Below are positions 56,127 to 64,000 of a stretch of 64,000 bases of DNA, in pieces. The position numbers and the translations under genes were made by a program. The stretch is taken from assembly GCF_001618955.1 (NCBI RefSeq), contig NZ_LVYV01000012.1, positions 496,001-560,000 on the forward strand. Direction: 5' to 3'. The notes under the pieces are model-generated. The model saw nothing but the letters and a program-made list of their open reading frames with translations. It was not told the DNA's origin and did no database searches. The DNA comes from Tardiphaga robiniae. Lineage in GTDB: Bacteria > Pseudomonadota > Alphaproteobacteria > Rhizobiales > Xanthobacteraceae. Every line of letters starts with the position of its first letter. Position 1 is the stretch's first letter.

Positions 56127-56922
56127 TCTCGACACGGACAAACGGCTCGCGCACGATGTTGCCCTGATGGCGGACACCGTGCGGGCGGCCGGCGAGCTCG
56201 GCCTCGCAATGTTCGGTACAGAACTCAAGAAATGGACCAAGGGCGAATCCTCTCCCGTCTCCGAAGCGGATATCGCCGTCAACGATCTGATCGAGAAGCG
56301 GCTTCGTGCCGCGACGCCTGATTACGGCTGGCTCTCGGAGGAGAGCGCCGATGACGAATCCCGCCTCGGCAAGCGCCTGACCTGGATCATTGATCCGATC
56401 GACGGCACCCGCAGCTATCTCGCCGGTCGCGAGGATTGGTGTGTCTGTGTCGCGCTGGTCGAGGACGCCCGGCCGGTGATGGCTGCGGTATTTGCACCAT
56501 CCACAGATGAATTTTTCCTGGCGATCCACGGGCAGGGCACCACCTGCAACGGCGTTCCGGTTCGGGCCACGACCGGTTCCGCAATGGACTTTTCGCGCGT
56601 GGCGGGTCCGAAACCGCTGGTCGAGCGGATGGTCCATCCCCGGCAGGATATCACCCTTTATCCGCGAATCGGCTCACTGGCGCTGCGATTGTGCTGGATC
56701 GCCAATGGCCGGCTGGATGCAGCCTTTGCCGGGGGGCAGAGCCGGGACTGGGATCTGGCGGCCGCAGATTTGATCGTGCACGAAGCGAATGGTAGGATGA
56801 CCGAGCTTTCGGGCGATCCCATCCTCTATAATCGCCGGGAAGTCACGCACGGGTTGCTGGTGGCAGCGGGGGCCGATCGCCATGCTTACATCGTCGAGCA
56901 ATTCCAGAACCGCCGGGTTTAA
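56113..56922 (+). CDS. Inositol monophosphatase-family phosphatase (CysQ/HisN type)
   Basis: A 269-residue Mg-dependent phosphatase. Metal site 1 is SEESADDES, with the core motif WIIDPIDGTRSYLAG, and the second motif SRDWDLAAADLIVHEANG. All ligands are present. Substrate cannot be fixed: 3'(2'),5'-bisphosphate nucleotidase, histidinol phosphatase and inositol phosphatase share these motifs. The start is TTG 56113 within the end of pmbA, with GAGGG (56100-56104) eight bases before it. It heads the lipid A/Kdo gene run, the usual place in Rhizobiales. Confidence 0.85.
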   Translation: MPDADLDTDKRLAHDVALMADTVRAAGELGLAMFGTELKKWTKGESSPVSEADIAVNDLIEKRLRAATPDYGWLSEESADDESRLGKRLTWIIDPIDGTRSYLAGREDWCVCVALVEDARPVMAAVFAPSTDEFFLAIHGQGTTCNGVPVRATTGSAMDFSRVAGPKPLVERMVHPRQDITLYPRIGSLALRLCWIANGRLDAAFAGGQSRDWDLAAADLIVHEANGRMTELSGDPILYNRREVTHGLLVAAGADRHAYIVEQFQNRRV

Positions 56923-56983
56923 CCGGCTGCACCACTATCTTTGACTTATCGGATCGCAGCCGGTCGCTGCAGGAACAGGATTC

Positions 56984-57229
56984 ATGTCGGACACACCACA
57001 GCAACTGCTTCATCTGGTCATCGGGGGCGAGCTGACCAACCTGAAAGAGACGACGTTCAAGGATCTCAGCCAGGTTGAAGTCGTCGGCGTCTATCCGAAT
57101 TACGCGACGGCATTTGTCGCCTGGAAGGCCAAGGCGCAGCAGACCGTCGACAACGCGCACATGCGCTACTTCATCGTCCATCTCCATCGGCTGCTCGATC
57201 CGGGTCAAGACGCGAAGCCGACCGCTTGA
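56984..57229 (+). CDS. DUF4170 protein
   Basis: An 81-residue soluble protein of the DUF4170 family, function unknown. The conserved core is HLVIGGELTNLKETTFKDL, VEVVGVYPNYATAFVAWKAKAQQTVDNAHMRYFIVHLH. In Rhizobiales it is regularly found between an inositol-phosphatase-type gene and waaA, as here, so a link to lipid A or Kdo metabolism is likely but unproven. Its stop codon overlaps the start of the next gene in TTGA (57226-57229). Confidence 0.88.
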   Translation: MSDTPQQLLHLVIGGELTNLKETTFKDLSQVEVVGVYPNYATAFVAWKAKAQQTVDNAHMRYFIVHLHRLLDPGQDAKPTA

Positions 57230-57939
57230 AACGACTGCTCCGAAACACGCTGCGCAGCAGCTGGGTTCAGCGCGCCGCGGGGTTTCTCGCGGCCGAATTT
57301 TTGCGTCTGGTCTGGAAGACCAACACCTTCACCTTCGATCCCGTCGATGTCTATGACATTGTCGAGCCGCAGATGCCGGTCATCCTGGCGTTCTGGCATG
57401 GCCAGCACTTCATGACGCCATTCATCCGGCAGAAGGACTATCGCGGCGCGGTGCTGATCTCGAAGCATCGCGACGGCGAGTTCAACGCGCTGGCTGCCGA
57501 GCGCCTTGGCATCGCCACCGTCCGCGGCTCCGGCGATCATGGTGGCGCGTTTCACCGTAAGGGCGGCGTCGGTGCGTTCAAGGAGATGGTGCGGGTGCTG
57601 GAGCGCGGTATCAACATGGCGCTGACCGCCGACGTGCCGAAGCGCTCGCGTGTCGCCGGCATGGGCATCATCATGCTGGCACGCGAAAGCGGCCGGCCGA
57701 TCATGCCGTTTGCCATGGCCACCAGCCGCTACGTCCAGCTCAACAACTGGGACCGCACCACGATCAATCTGCCTTTCGGGCGCGGCGTGCTGGTCGGTGG
57801 CGAGCCGATCAATGTTCCGGCCGACGCGGACGGCACAATGATGGAGGCATTGCGCCTGCAGCTCGAGGCCACGCTGAACGAGGCCACGCAGCGTGCCTAT
57901 GACACGGTAGGTCGGCCGGAAGGTGCGGGTCGTGCCTAA
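57226..57939 (+). CDS. DUF374 lysophospholipid acyltransferase-like protein
   Basis: A 237-residue membrane-associated acyltransferase of the DUF374 group. The opening basic and hydrophobic region is followed by ILAFWHGQHFMTPF (catalytic His-type motif), LISKHRDGEFNALAAERLG and GSGDHGGAFHRKGGVGAFKEM, ending with ADVPKRSRVAGMGIIMLARESGRPIMP. In LPS gene clusters these proteins are suspected of adding acyl chains to lipid A precursors. It starts at TTG 57226 and overlaps waaA by 17 bases. Confidence 0.82.
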   Translation: MKRLLRNTLRSSWVQRAAGFLAAEFLRLVWKTNTFTFDPVDVYDIVEPQMPVILAFWHGQHFMTPFIRQKDYRGAVLISKHRDGEFNALAAERLGIATVRGSGDHGGAFHRKGGVGAFKEMVRVLERGINMALTADVPKRSRVAGMGIIMLARESGRPIMPFAMATSRYVQLNNWDRTTINLPFGRGVLVGGEPINVPADADGTMMEALRLQLEATLNEATQRAYDTVGRPEGAGRA

Positions 57940-59236
57940 CGCGCTGCCGATCACGCTGCGCGCCTATCGCAGATTGTCGGCGGCGCTGACGCCGCTTGCG
58001 CCCGTCCTGATCAGGCAACGGTTGAAGAAGAACAAGGAAGATCCCGCGCGCCTCGACGAGCGTCGCGGCATCTCGCAGATCGAGCGCCCCGCCGGGCCGC
58101 TGGTCTGGATCCACGGCGCCAGCGTCGGCGAAGTGCTGGCGGCGGCAGCGCTGATCGAGCGGCTGCGCGCGCTGGGTATGCGCATCCTGCTGACGTCAGG
58201 AACGGTGACCTCGGCCGAGATCATCACCAAGCGCTTTCCGACCGATATCATCCATCAATACATTCCCTATGATTCACCGCGCTTCGTGGCGCGCTTCCTC
58301 GATCACTGGAAGCCGAGCCTGGCGCTGTTCATCGAGAGCGATCTCTGGCCGAATCTGATCATCTCCGCCGCCAAACGTCGGCTGCCGATGGTGCTGATCA
58401 ATGCGCGCATGTCGCAGCGCTCGTTCCCGCGCTGGCAGAAATTCTCGGCGACCATCGGTGCCTTGCTCGGCCGTTTTGAGATTTGCCTGGCGCAGTCCGA
58501 AACCGACGCCGAGCGCTTCAGCGCATTGGGGTCGCGCAGCGTCGTCGTCACCGGCAATCTGAAGCTCGACGTGCCGGCGCCGCCCGGTGACGCCATGAAA
58601 CTGGACAAGCTCATGGCGGTGACGCGCGGTCGCCCCATCATCGTCGCATCGTCGACGCATCCCGGCGAAGAGGAAATCATCATCGAGACTCACAAGACGC
58701 TGACCAGCTTCTTCCCGAATTTGCTGACGGTCATCGTGCCGCGCCACGCCCATCGCGGCGCCGATATTGCGCAGATGATCACGGTGGCAGGTTCGCAGGT
58801 CGCCTTGCGCTCGCGCGAGGAATTGCCGCATGCAGGCACCGATATTTACGTGGCCGACACCATGGGCGAACTCGGCCTGTTCTATCGGCTGTCGCCGGTG
58901 GTGTTCATGGGCGGTTCGCTGGTGCCCCATGGCGGGCAGAATCCGATTGAAGCCGTGAAGCTCGGTGCGTCCGTGGTGCATGGTCCGCACGTCTTCAATT
59001 TCACCGACGTCTATGAGGCGCTGGATGGCGCCGGCGGCGCGAAGCTCGCCGACTCCTCGGAGCAAATGGTGAAACAGCTCGGCCAGATGCTCGGCAACGA
59101 GGCGGCACGCGATGCCGCGATCGAGGCCGGGCATCGCGTGGTTGAACGGCTTGGCGGTGCGCTCGACCGCACCCTGCATGCGCTGGAGCCTTATTTGATG
59201 CAGCTCCGGCTCGAAGCGGGAGCGTATGATGCGTGA
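57923..59236 (+). CDS. waaA: 3-deoxy-D-manno-octulosonic acid (Kdo) transferase WaaA
   Basis: A 437-residue inner-membrane-associated glycosyltransferase (GT30) that adds Kdo from CMP-Kdo to the lipid A precursor. An N-terminal hydrophobic/basic anchor is followed by VWIHGASVGEVLAAAALIE (with the base-like Glu), LFIESDLWPNLI, then the CMP-binding part ASSTHPGEEE, VIVPRHAHR and MGGSLVPHGGQNPIEA. The start is GTG 57923, or 57932, inside the end of the acyltransferase gene. It overlaps lpxK by 11 bases. Confidence 0.94.
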   Translation: MRVVPNALPITLRAYRRLSAALTPLAPVLIRQRLKKNKEDPARLDERRGISQIERPAGPLVWIHGASVGEVLAAAALIERLRALGMRILLTSGTVTSAEIITKRFPTDIIHQYIPYDSPRFVARFLDHWKPSLALFIESDLWPNLIISAAKRRLPMVLINARMSQRSFPRWQKFSATIGALLGRFEICLAQSETDAERFSALGSRSVVVTGNLKLDVPAPPGDAMKLDKLMAVTRGRPIIVASSTHPGEEEIIIETHKTLTSFFPNLLTVIVPRHAHRGADIAQMITVAGSQVALRSREELPHAGTDIYVADTMGELGLFYRLSPVVFMGGSLVPHGGQNPIEAVKLGASVVHGPHVFNFTDVYEALDGAGGAKLADSSEQMVKQLGQMLGNEAARDAAIEAGHRVVERLGGALDRTLHALEPYLMQLRLEAGAYDA

Positions 59237-60239
59237 GCCGGCGTTCTGGCGGCCGCCATCGACATGGCTGTCGCGTCTGCTGATGCCGCTTGGCGCCATC
59301 TATGGCGAAGTCGCCGGTAGCCGCATGGCGCGCAAGGGCGTGGATGTCGGCATTCCCGTTCTTTGCGTCGGCAATTATCACGTCGGCGGTGCCGGCAAGA
59401 CACCGACGACATTGGCGCTGGTGCAGGTGCTGCGCGATCTCGGCGAGACGCCTGTTGTGCTGAGCCGCGGTTATGGCGGCAAGTTGCGCGGCCCGGTGAG
59501 AGTCGATCCGTCCAGGCACGTGGCGGCAGATGTTGGCGACGAACCGCTGATGATGGCACGACAGGTGCCGGTGGTGATCTCCGGGGATCGCGTCGCAGGC
59601 GCCGCGCTGGCGCGCTCGACGGGGGCCAGCGTCATCGTGATGGATGACGGTTTCCAGAATCCGGCCATCGCCAAGGACGCGTCGTTCATTGTGATCGACA
59701 GCAATCGCGGTCTCGGCAACGGCCGTGTGCTGCCAGCGGGACCGTTGCGCGCGCCGCTCGATCTGCAGATCGCGCATACCGATGCGTTGGTCGTGATTGG
59801 TGATGGTGTTGCAGCGACGGGCGTGGCGGCGCTGGTGGCGGGCAAGGGTGGTCCGGTGTTGACGGCGCGCCTCGTGCCAGACGAGACGTCAGTGGCGGCT
59901 CTGCGCGGCAAGCGCGTGCTGGCCTTTGCGGGAATCGGCGATCCCCAACGCTTCTTCCGGACCTTGTGTCATGCAGGTGTGGACGTGGTTGTGGAGAAAG
60001 CCTTCGCCGATCACCACCCGTATGCGCCCGGTGAGATCGACGCGCTATCCCTGCAAGCGAAGCGTGATGGCCTGACGCTGGTGACGACCGAAAAGGATGT
60101 CGTCAAGCTCAGCAGCATGCCGGCCGCGGCGGAGATCGTACCATTCGCCGTCACGCTGGTCTTCGAGGACAAGACGGCGCTGCAGGCTTTCGTGATCGAG
60201 AAGCTCAATCAGGCAAGAGTGAAGACGCTCAGAACGTAA
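59226..60239 (+). CDS. lpxK: Tetraacyldisaccharide 4'-kinase LpxK
   Basis: A 337-residue peripheral inner-membrane kinase that phosphorylates the 4' position of the tetraacyl disaccharide to give lipid IVA. The Walker A motif is NYHVGGAGKTPTT, followed by VVLSRGYGGKLRGPV, VGDEPLMMAR and IVMDDGFQNPAI. The later part contains FAGIGDPQRFFRTL and the DHHPY motif. ATG 59226 overlaps the end of waaA. It completes the run of envelope genes from 56.1 kb. A hairpin follows. Confidence 0.95.
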   Translation: MMREPAFWRPPSTWLSRLLMPLGAIYGEVAGSRMARKGVDVGIPVLCVGNYHVGGAGKTPTTLALVQVLRDLGETPVVLSRGYGGKLRGPVRVDPSRHVAADVGDEPLMMARQVPVVISGDRVAGAALARSTGASVIVMDDGFQNPAIAKDASFIVIDSNRGLGNGRVLPAGPLRAPLDLQIAHTDALVVIGDGVAATGVAALVAGKGGPVLTARLVPDETSVAALRGKRVLAFAGIGDPQRFFRTLCHAGVDVVVEKAFADHHPYAPGEIDALSLQAKRDGLTLVTTEKDVVKLSSMPAAAEIVPFAVTLVFEDKTALQAFVIEKLNQARVKTLRT

Positions 60240-60270
60240 GGTGGGCAAAGCGAAGCGTGCTCACCCTACG
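60237..60270. repeat. Hairpin repeat after lpxK
   Basis: GGTGGGCA, AAGCGAAGCG, TGCTCACC: an imperfect stem starting in the lpxK stop codon, of the type GTGGGCAAAGCGAAGCGTGCTCACC that recurs in Bradyrhizobium-like genomes. It may act as a weak terminator. Confidence 0.6.
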
Positions 60271-60287
60271 GAACGACCGATACGAGC

Positions 60288-60515
60288 TTACTTCTGCGTC
60301 TTCACCGCGTCCGGATAATGCCGCGTCAGCACCGCATTCGGCACCGCATAGGCTTCCTGCCGATCGACGCTCCAGTATTTCAGTTCATCCAGCGGAATGC
60401 GCTCGCCTGTGATGGCGCAAGTCACATAGGTGCCGGGCGACACCACGCGGAAATCGCCGTCGAGATATTGCAACTGGGCTTCGCCGTGGCCCGAAGGGCC
60501 AAATTTGTTCAGCAC
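60288..60515 (-). CDS. DUF2093 protein
   Basis: A 75-residue protein of the DUF2093 family; function unknown. The conserved stretch is EAQLQYLDGDFRVVSPGTYVTCAITGERIPLDELKYWSVDRQEAY. The single conserved Cys and the short strands suggest a small zinc- or iron-free beta fold. It is often found near xseA in alphaproteobacteria, as here (xseA begins farther upstream on the same strand). It converges on lpxK. Confidence 0.88.
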   Translation of the reverse strand: MLNKFGPSGHGEAQLQYLDGDFRVVSPGTYVTCAITGERIPLDELKYWSVDRQEAYAVPNAVLTRHYPDAVKTQK

Positions 60516-60635
60516 GGCTGGTCTCCTGGATCGTCACTAAGTCGTCTTGCCGGATCGGTCGCCGGCCCTGAATGTCGTCTCGTCGTAGCATAAATAGGGC
60601 CGCGGCGTCGCCCAATAAAGGCGGCCCGCGCAACC

Positions 60636-62234
60636 CTAGAACAGGCTGCCCTGATCGATTTTCGTCGCCTTTTTCGGCGCGGCCGGCGACGCAGGCTTTG
60701 CTTCACGCGCAGCGGCCGGGCGGTCGCCATCGGCGGTCACGCCGACGCGGCCATCGGCGAATTCGATGCTCAGGCGGGCGCCCGCTCCGATATTTGCGGC
60801 GGTATGCAGCGCCGCGCCTTGCTCGTCGCGCACCAGCGCAAAACCGCGGGCGAGCACGCTGCGATAGGAGAGCGCACCGAGCAACTGACTCGACGCCTGT
60901 ACGCGCGCCTGCTGGCGCTGCACCAGTGTCGTCAATGCACGGCGCGCGCGCTCAGTGAGGCGCAGAGCGCGCTCCCGATCGCGCGTGATGGCATTGCGCT
61001 GCGCCTGCGCATTGGCGAGCTTGGAGGCCTTCAATCGTGCTTCAAGGCCAGTGAAGCGATCGCGGCGCTGCCGAAGCAGTGCACGCGCGGAGAGGCTCAA
61101 GCGTTCGCCCGATACCGTCAGTCGCTGTGTGGCATGGGCGATCTGCGCGCGCAGTACGCGCAGCGTCAGCCCGGCACTGGCCTGAGCGAAGCGGCGATGA
61201 TGCGCATGCGTATTGGCCTTCAACGCACGCGGCAGCGATGCGGTTGCGCCATCGAGACGCTGGCGCGGAATGGCGAGCAATTCGCTGAGATCCGGCAAGG
61301 CACGCGCTGCGGCGCGCAGCTCGTTGCGGCGGGATTCCTGCCCGCGCTGCCAGCACAGCATCATGCGGCGCTCGAACCCGGATATCTCCACCATCAGTTC
61401 GGCGCGCACGGGCACCGCCATTTCGGCAGCGGCCGTCGGCGTCGGCGCGCGCTTGTCGGCGGCGAAATCGATCAGCGTGATATCGGTCTCGTGGCCCACG
61501 GCCGAGATCAGCGGGATCATGCTCTCGGCCGCGGCGCGCACCACGATCTCTTCGTTGAACGACCACAGGTCTTCCAGCGAGCCGCCGCCGCGCGCGACGA
61601 TCAGCAGATCCGGCCGCGGAATTGCGCCGCCCACCGGCAGCGCGTTGAAGCCATGGATCGCGGCCGCGACCTGTTCGGCCGAGCCTTCGCCCTGAACTTT
61701 CACCGGCCATACCAGCACGCGGCGCGGGAACCGGTCTTCCAGCCGATGAAGAATGTCGCGAATGACCGCGCCCGTCGGCGACGTCACGACGCCGATCACC
61801 TCCGGCAGCCATGGCAGCAACTGCTTGCGCGCTTCGTCGAACAGGCCTTCCGCGCCAAGCTTGCGCTTGCGCTCTTCCATCAGCGCCATCAGCGCGCCGA
61901 CGCCGGCAGGTTCGATGGCCTCGATGACGATCTGGTATTTCGACGAGCCGGGATAGGTGGTCAGCTTGCCGGTGGCGATGACTTCGAGGCCTTCCTGCGG
62001 CTTGAAGCGCATCCGGCCATGGACGCCCTTCCAGATCACCGCCTCGATCTTGGCGCTCTCGTCCTTGAGCGAAAAATAGCAGTGGCCGGAGGAATGCGGC
62101 CCACGAAAACCGGAGATCTCGCCGCGCACCCGCACGTTCCCGTAAGTGTCTTCCACCGTCCGTTTCAGGGCTGAGGACAGCTCGGAGACGGTGAATTCGG
62201 GGGAATTGGTGAGGGGGGCGGCGGCTTTGGGCAT
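60636..62234 (-). CDS. xseA: Exodeoxyribonuclease VII large subunit
   Basis: A 532-residue subunit of exonuclease VII, which degrades single-stranded DNA with the small subunit XseB. The OB-fold opens [31 protein letters not shown]. The catalytic domain has [15 protein letters not shown] and [21 protein letters not shown], and [25 protein letters not shown] long coiled coil (about 290-440) binds XseB. The C-terminal domain has [15 protein letters not shown] and ends Lys/Ala-rich. It is somewhat longer than E. coli XseA. ATG 62234 is chosen; the frame to 62282 has no similarity. xseB is not in the window. Confidence 0.94.
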   Translation of the reverse strand: MPKAAAPLTNSPEFTVSELSSALKRTVEDTYGNVRVRGEISGFRGPHSSGHCYFSLKDESAKIEAVIWKGVHGRMRFKPQEGLEVIATGKLTTYPGSSKYQIVIEAIEPAGVGALMALMEERKRKLGAEGLFDEARKQLLPWLPEVIGVVTSPTGAVIRDILHRLEDRFPRRVLVWPVKVQGEGSAEQVAAAIHGFNALPVGGAIPRPDLLIVARGGGSLEDLWSFNEEIVVRAAAESMIPLISAVGHETDITLIDFAADKRAPTPTAAAEMAVPVRAELMVEISGFERRMMLCWQRGQESRRNELRAAARALPDLSELLAIPRQRLDGATASLPRALKANTHAHHRRFAQASAGLTLRVLRAQIAHATQRLTVSGERLSLSARALLRQRRDRFTGLEARLKASKLANAQAQRNAITRDRERALRLTERARRALTTLVQRQQARVQASSQLLGALSYRSVLARGFALVRDEQGAALHTAANIGAGARLSIEFADGRVGVTADGDRPAAAREAKPASPAAPKKATKIDQGSLF

Positions 62235-62344
62235 CGAATCTCGGCTTTCAGGATCGTCGCAAAGTAGGGATGTCGGTCGCAAAACGCCAATCAGATATAG
62301 ATCTGCAGATAGCTCTGTTATACAGAGTAGTCTGTATTCAGGGA

Positions 62345-63343
62345 ATGGCGGATATTATGGCGTGGATATTGACCTTCGCGGTTCGTGGCATCGTTTGGCT
62401 CCTTGCTGCGGTGGGCCTGGTGGCCCTGGTGCTGGCCGGCATGATTGCGGTGCCGGTTTCCCGGCCCAAGGCACTGGCCTCCATTGCGGACACGGCGCGC
62501 AGTGCCTATCGCGGGGACGTGCCGCCACTGCAGTATTTCCAGGCGAGAGACGGCTCGAATCTGGCCTACCGGCGCTACACGCCATCCGGCCCATCCGTGA
62601 ACCGTGCAGCACTGCTCATTCATGGTTCGTCGGGATCGAGCATAGCGGTGCACGCTCTCGCGAAAGCGCTTGCCGCGCGGGGCGTCGAAAGCATCGCTCC
62701 CGACATGCGCGGCCATGGCGCGTCGGGGACCCGCGGCGATATCGCCTATCTGGGCCAGCTCGACGATGATCTCGCAGATCTCGTCGGCCATTTGCGCGGG
62801 CAGGGGCTGGCGTCGCCACTGACGCTCGCGGGGCATTCGTCGGGCGGCGGGTTTGCACTGCGCGTAGCAGGGTCCGTCAATCAGGGGCTTTTCGCACGCA
62901 CCGTTCTGCTGTCACCTTATCTCGGTCTGAAGTCGCCATCCACACGCGAGAACGCAGGCGGATGGGCCAGTCCGAGTGTGCCGCGCATCATCGCGCTCAG
63001 TGTGCTGCAGTCGTTCGGGGTGACATGCTGTTCGCAGCTCCCGGTGGTCGCCTTTGCCGTGCAACCTGGGTCGACACGCATTCTGACGTCCGAATATTCG
63101 TTTCGGCTGCTGCAGAATTTCGGCACGCATCGCGACTATCGCCTGGATCTCGATCCGGCGAACGGGCCCATATCGGTCATCGCCGGGCGCAATGACGAGC
63201 TGATGTTCGCCGACAAATATCGCGAGGCGATGCAGTCGAAAGCCAATATCGATGTGCGCGTCCTCGACGACGCAAATCACATGGACGTCGTCAGCACGGC
63301 GAGTTTCGTCGCCGTCGTCGCCGATGATCTCGCAACGAGGTGA
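62345..63343 (+). CDS. Membrane-anchored alpha/beta hydrolase
   Basis: A 332-residue hydrolase. One N-terminal membrane helix (about 8-32) is followed by an alpha/beta hydrolase domain. The nucleophile elbow is GHSSGG, the oxyanion region is [10 protein letters not shown], and the acid and base are probably Asp in AGRNDELMF and His in DANHMDVV. It resembles lysophospholipase or acylglycerol-lipase-type enzymes, but the substrate is unknown. ATG 62345 or 62357 are both possible; AGGGA (62339-62343) favours the second. The following membrane protein begins 4 bases after its stop codon, so they form an operon. Confidence 0.75.
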   Translation: MADIMAWILTFAVRGIVWLLAAVGLVALVLAGMIAVPVSRPKALASIADTARSAYRGDVPPLQYFQARDGSNLAYRRYTPSGPSVNRAALLIHGSSGSSIAVHALAKALAARGVESIAPDMRGHGASGTRGDIAYLGQLDDDLADLVGHLRGQGLASPLTLAGHSSGGGFALRVAGSVNQGLFARTVLLSPYLGLKSPSTRENAGGWASPSVPRIIALSVLQSFGVTCCSQLPVVAFAVQPGSTRILTSEYSFRLLQNFGTHRDYRLDLDPANGPISVIAGRNDELMFADKYREAMQSKANIDVRVLDDANHMDVVSTASFVAVVADDLATR

Positions 63344-63347
63344 CACC

Positions 63348-63899
63348 GTGATCAACAGCCAGGAAGCCAGTGCTGCGTTGATGGAGATCGAGAGCCTCAG
63401 TCGGCTAGTCCGGCAGTCGGTGTTCTATCGGCACGCCAGCACGATGCTCATTCTATGGGGCGTTGCGACTTTTATCGGATATCTGCTCTCGTTCTTCGCG
63501 CCTGCTGCGGCCCCCGTCATCTGGGCGGTCGTCATTGTCGCGGGTGTCATCTGCGCGATCATCATCGGTGCCCTCAACAAGAAGCGCGAAGGCGTCAGCA
63601 CCTTCGATGCCCGCGCAACGGCAGCGTTTATCGCGTTCGTGGCTTTCGGCTGTCTGTGGAGCATCGTTTTCGGGAACATGGCGCCGCGGCAGATCGCAGC
63701 GTTCTGGACGACTTACTTCATGTTGCCTTACGTGATGACAGGGTTCTGGTTCGGCCGCGTCTTTGTCGTGATCGGCATGAGCGTGATCGCGCTGACGTTG
63801 CTCGGTTACTTCCTGGCCGGACCGTGGTTCACGCTCTGGATGGCTGTCGTCAATGGCGGCGGCCTGTTGCTCGGCGGCCTCTGGATGCGGCGCAGCTGA
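63348..63899 (+). CDS. Membrane protein of unknown function paired with a regulator
   Basis: A 183-residue inner-membrane protein with about five helices: an N-terminal helical cytosolic stretch (EASAALMEIESLSRLVRQS), then TMLILWGVATFIGYLLSFF and further segments ending GGGLLLGGLWMRRS. No family name is certain. It starts at GTG 63348 with GAGGT upstream and is followed, one base after its stop codon, by a winged-helix regulator. This pairing of a small membrane protein with a winged-helix protein recurs in proteobacteria. Confidence 0.7.
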   Translation: MINSQEASAALMEIESLSRLVRQSVFYRHASTMLILWGVATFIGYLLSFFAPAAAPVIWAVVIVAGVICAIIIGALNKKREGVSTFDARATAAFIAFVAFGCLWSIVFGNMAPRQIAAFWTTYFMLPYVMTGFWFGRVFVVIGMSVIALTLLGYFLAGPWFTLWMAVVNGGGLLLGGLWMRRS

Positions 63900-63900
63900 C

Positions 63901-64000
63901 ATGGCAGAGCTCGATGACATCATCCATCAGCCTCTGCGGCTCAAGATCATGGCAGCGCTGAACGCTCTGCATCCGACACAGGGGCTGGATTTCCCGCGAT
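63901..64000 (+). CDS. Winged-helix transcriptional regulator (partial, runs off the window)
   Basis: Only the first 33 residues are visible: MAELDDIIHQPLRLKIMAAL then NALHPTQGLDFPR. This is the opening of a MarR/ArsR-like winged-helix family (HTH_34-type), in which helix 1 with HQPLRLKIM is highly conserved. It starts one base after the membrane-protein stop codon. The rest of the DNA-binding domain lies beyond the end. Confidence 0.7.
   Translation, partial: MAELDDIIHQPLRLKIMAALNALHPTQGLDFPR

Noticed and set aside
60804..62174. A 456-codon open frame opposite xseA
   Set aside because: Antisense artefact of GC-rich third positions; xseA motifs are unambiguous.

Overview
The window looks like chromosomal DNA of an alphaproteobacterium of the Bradyrhizobium / Rhodopseudomonas / Tardiphaga group (Nitrobacteraceae). 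The evidence is the high GC content, the order pal-cpoB-tilS-ftsH, the long hisG beside hisZ, a CIRCE-controlled groESL, DUF4170/DUF2093 proteins around a Kdo/lipid A cluster, and several GC-rich palindromic intergenic repeats of the kind common in that family. The genus is an inference. I saw no rRNA, tRNA, CRISPR array, intact insertion sequence or prophage.

Layout. 0-8 kb: a FeeM-like N-acyltransferase, the lipoprotein Pal, CpoB, TilS and FtsH, then a GT87-type membrane glycosyltransferase converging on an HD-domain hydrolase. 8-9.5 kb: a GlxA-type regulator and a small conserved protein. 9.7-14.2 kb: a cobalamin riboswitch followed by nrdA and nrdB; NrdB has the residue pattern of a class Ic (Mn/Fe) enzyme. 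14.3-18.5 kb: azlCD, a membrane PAS sensor without an output domain, an IS481-type transposase remnant and a TetR regulator with a palindrome upstream. 18.5-30 kb: cytochrome c, glycolate oxidase glcDEF, a histone H1-like protein, a TorF-type porin, an HPP protein, a YddA-type ABC exporter and lactate/glycolate permease. 30-38.9 kb: exported proteins, groESL, a lipoprotein, an MFS transporter, CheZ, an L,D-transpeptidase and a DUF2076 protein.

39-42.2 kb: a LysR regulator divergent from a tartrate/D-malate dehydrogenase followed by a Bug-type (TTT) binding protein. 42.2-48 kb: a ChbG/HpnK deacetylase coupled to a GT2 glycosyltransferase, hisG-hisZ, rsmE and an exported protein. 48.1-49.1 kb: ubiA. 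49.1-53.9 kb: a second LysR-led catabolic cassette with a split thiamine-diphosphate decarboxylase resembling sulfopyruvate/phosphonopyruvate decarboxylase, a Tat-exported Bug protein and an FAD 2-hydroxyacid dehydrogenase. 54.7-60.2 kb: pmbA (tldE), an inositol-monophosphatase-family enzyme, DUF4170, a DUF374 acyltransferase, waaA and lpxK in tightly overlapping order. 60.3-64 kb: DUF2093, xseA, an alpha/beta hydrolase, a membrane protein and the start of a winged-helix regulator.

The most notable system is nrdAB: a B12-sensing leader in front of a ribonucleotide reductase whose beta subunit has Phe at the radical-tyrosine position and Glu as first metal ligand. I infer that the cell switches from a B12-dependent reductase, expected elsewhere in the genome, to a B12-independent, probably Mn/Fe enzyme when cobalamin is short. 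The second is the 49-54 kb cassette, which could oxidise and then decarboxylate an unidentified D-2-hydroxyacid.
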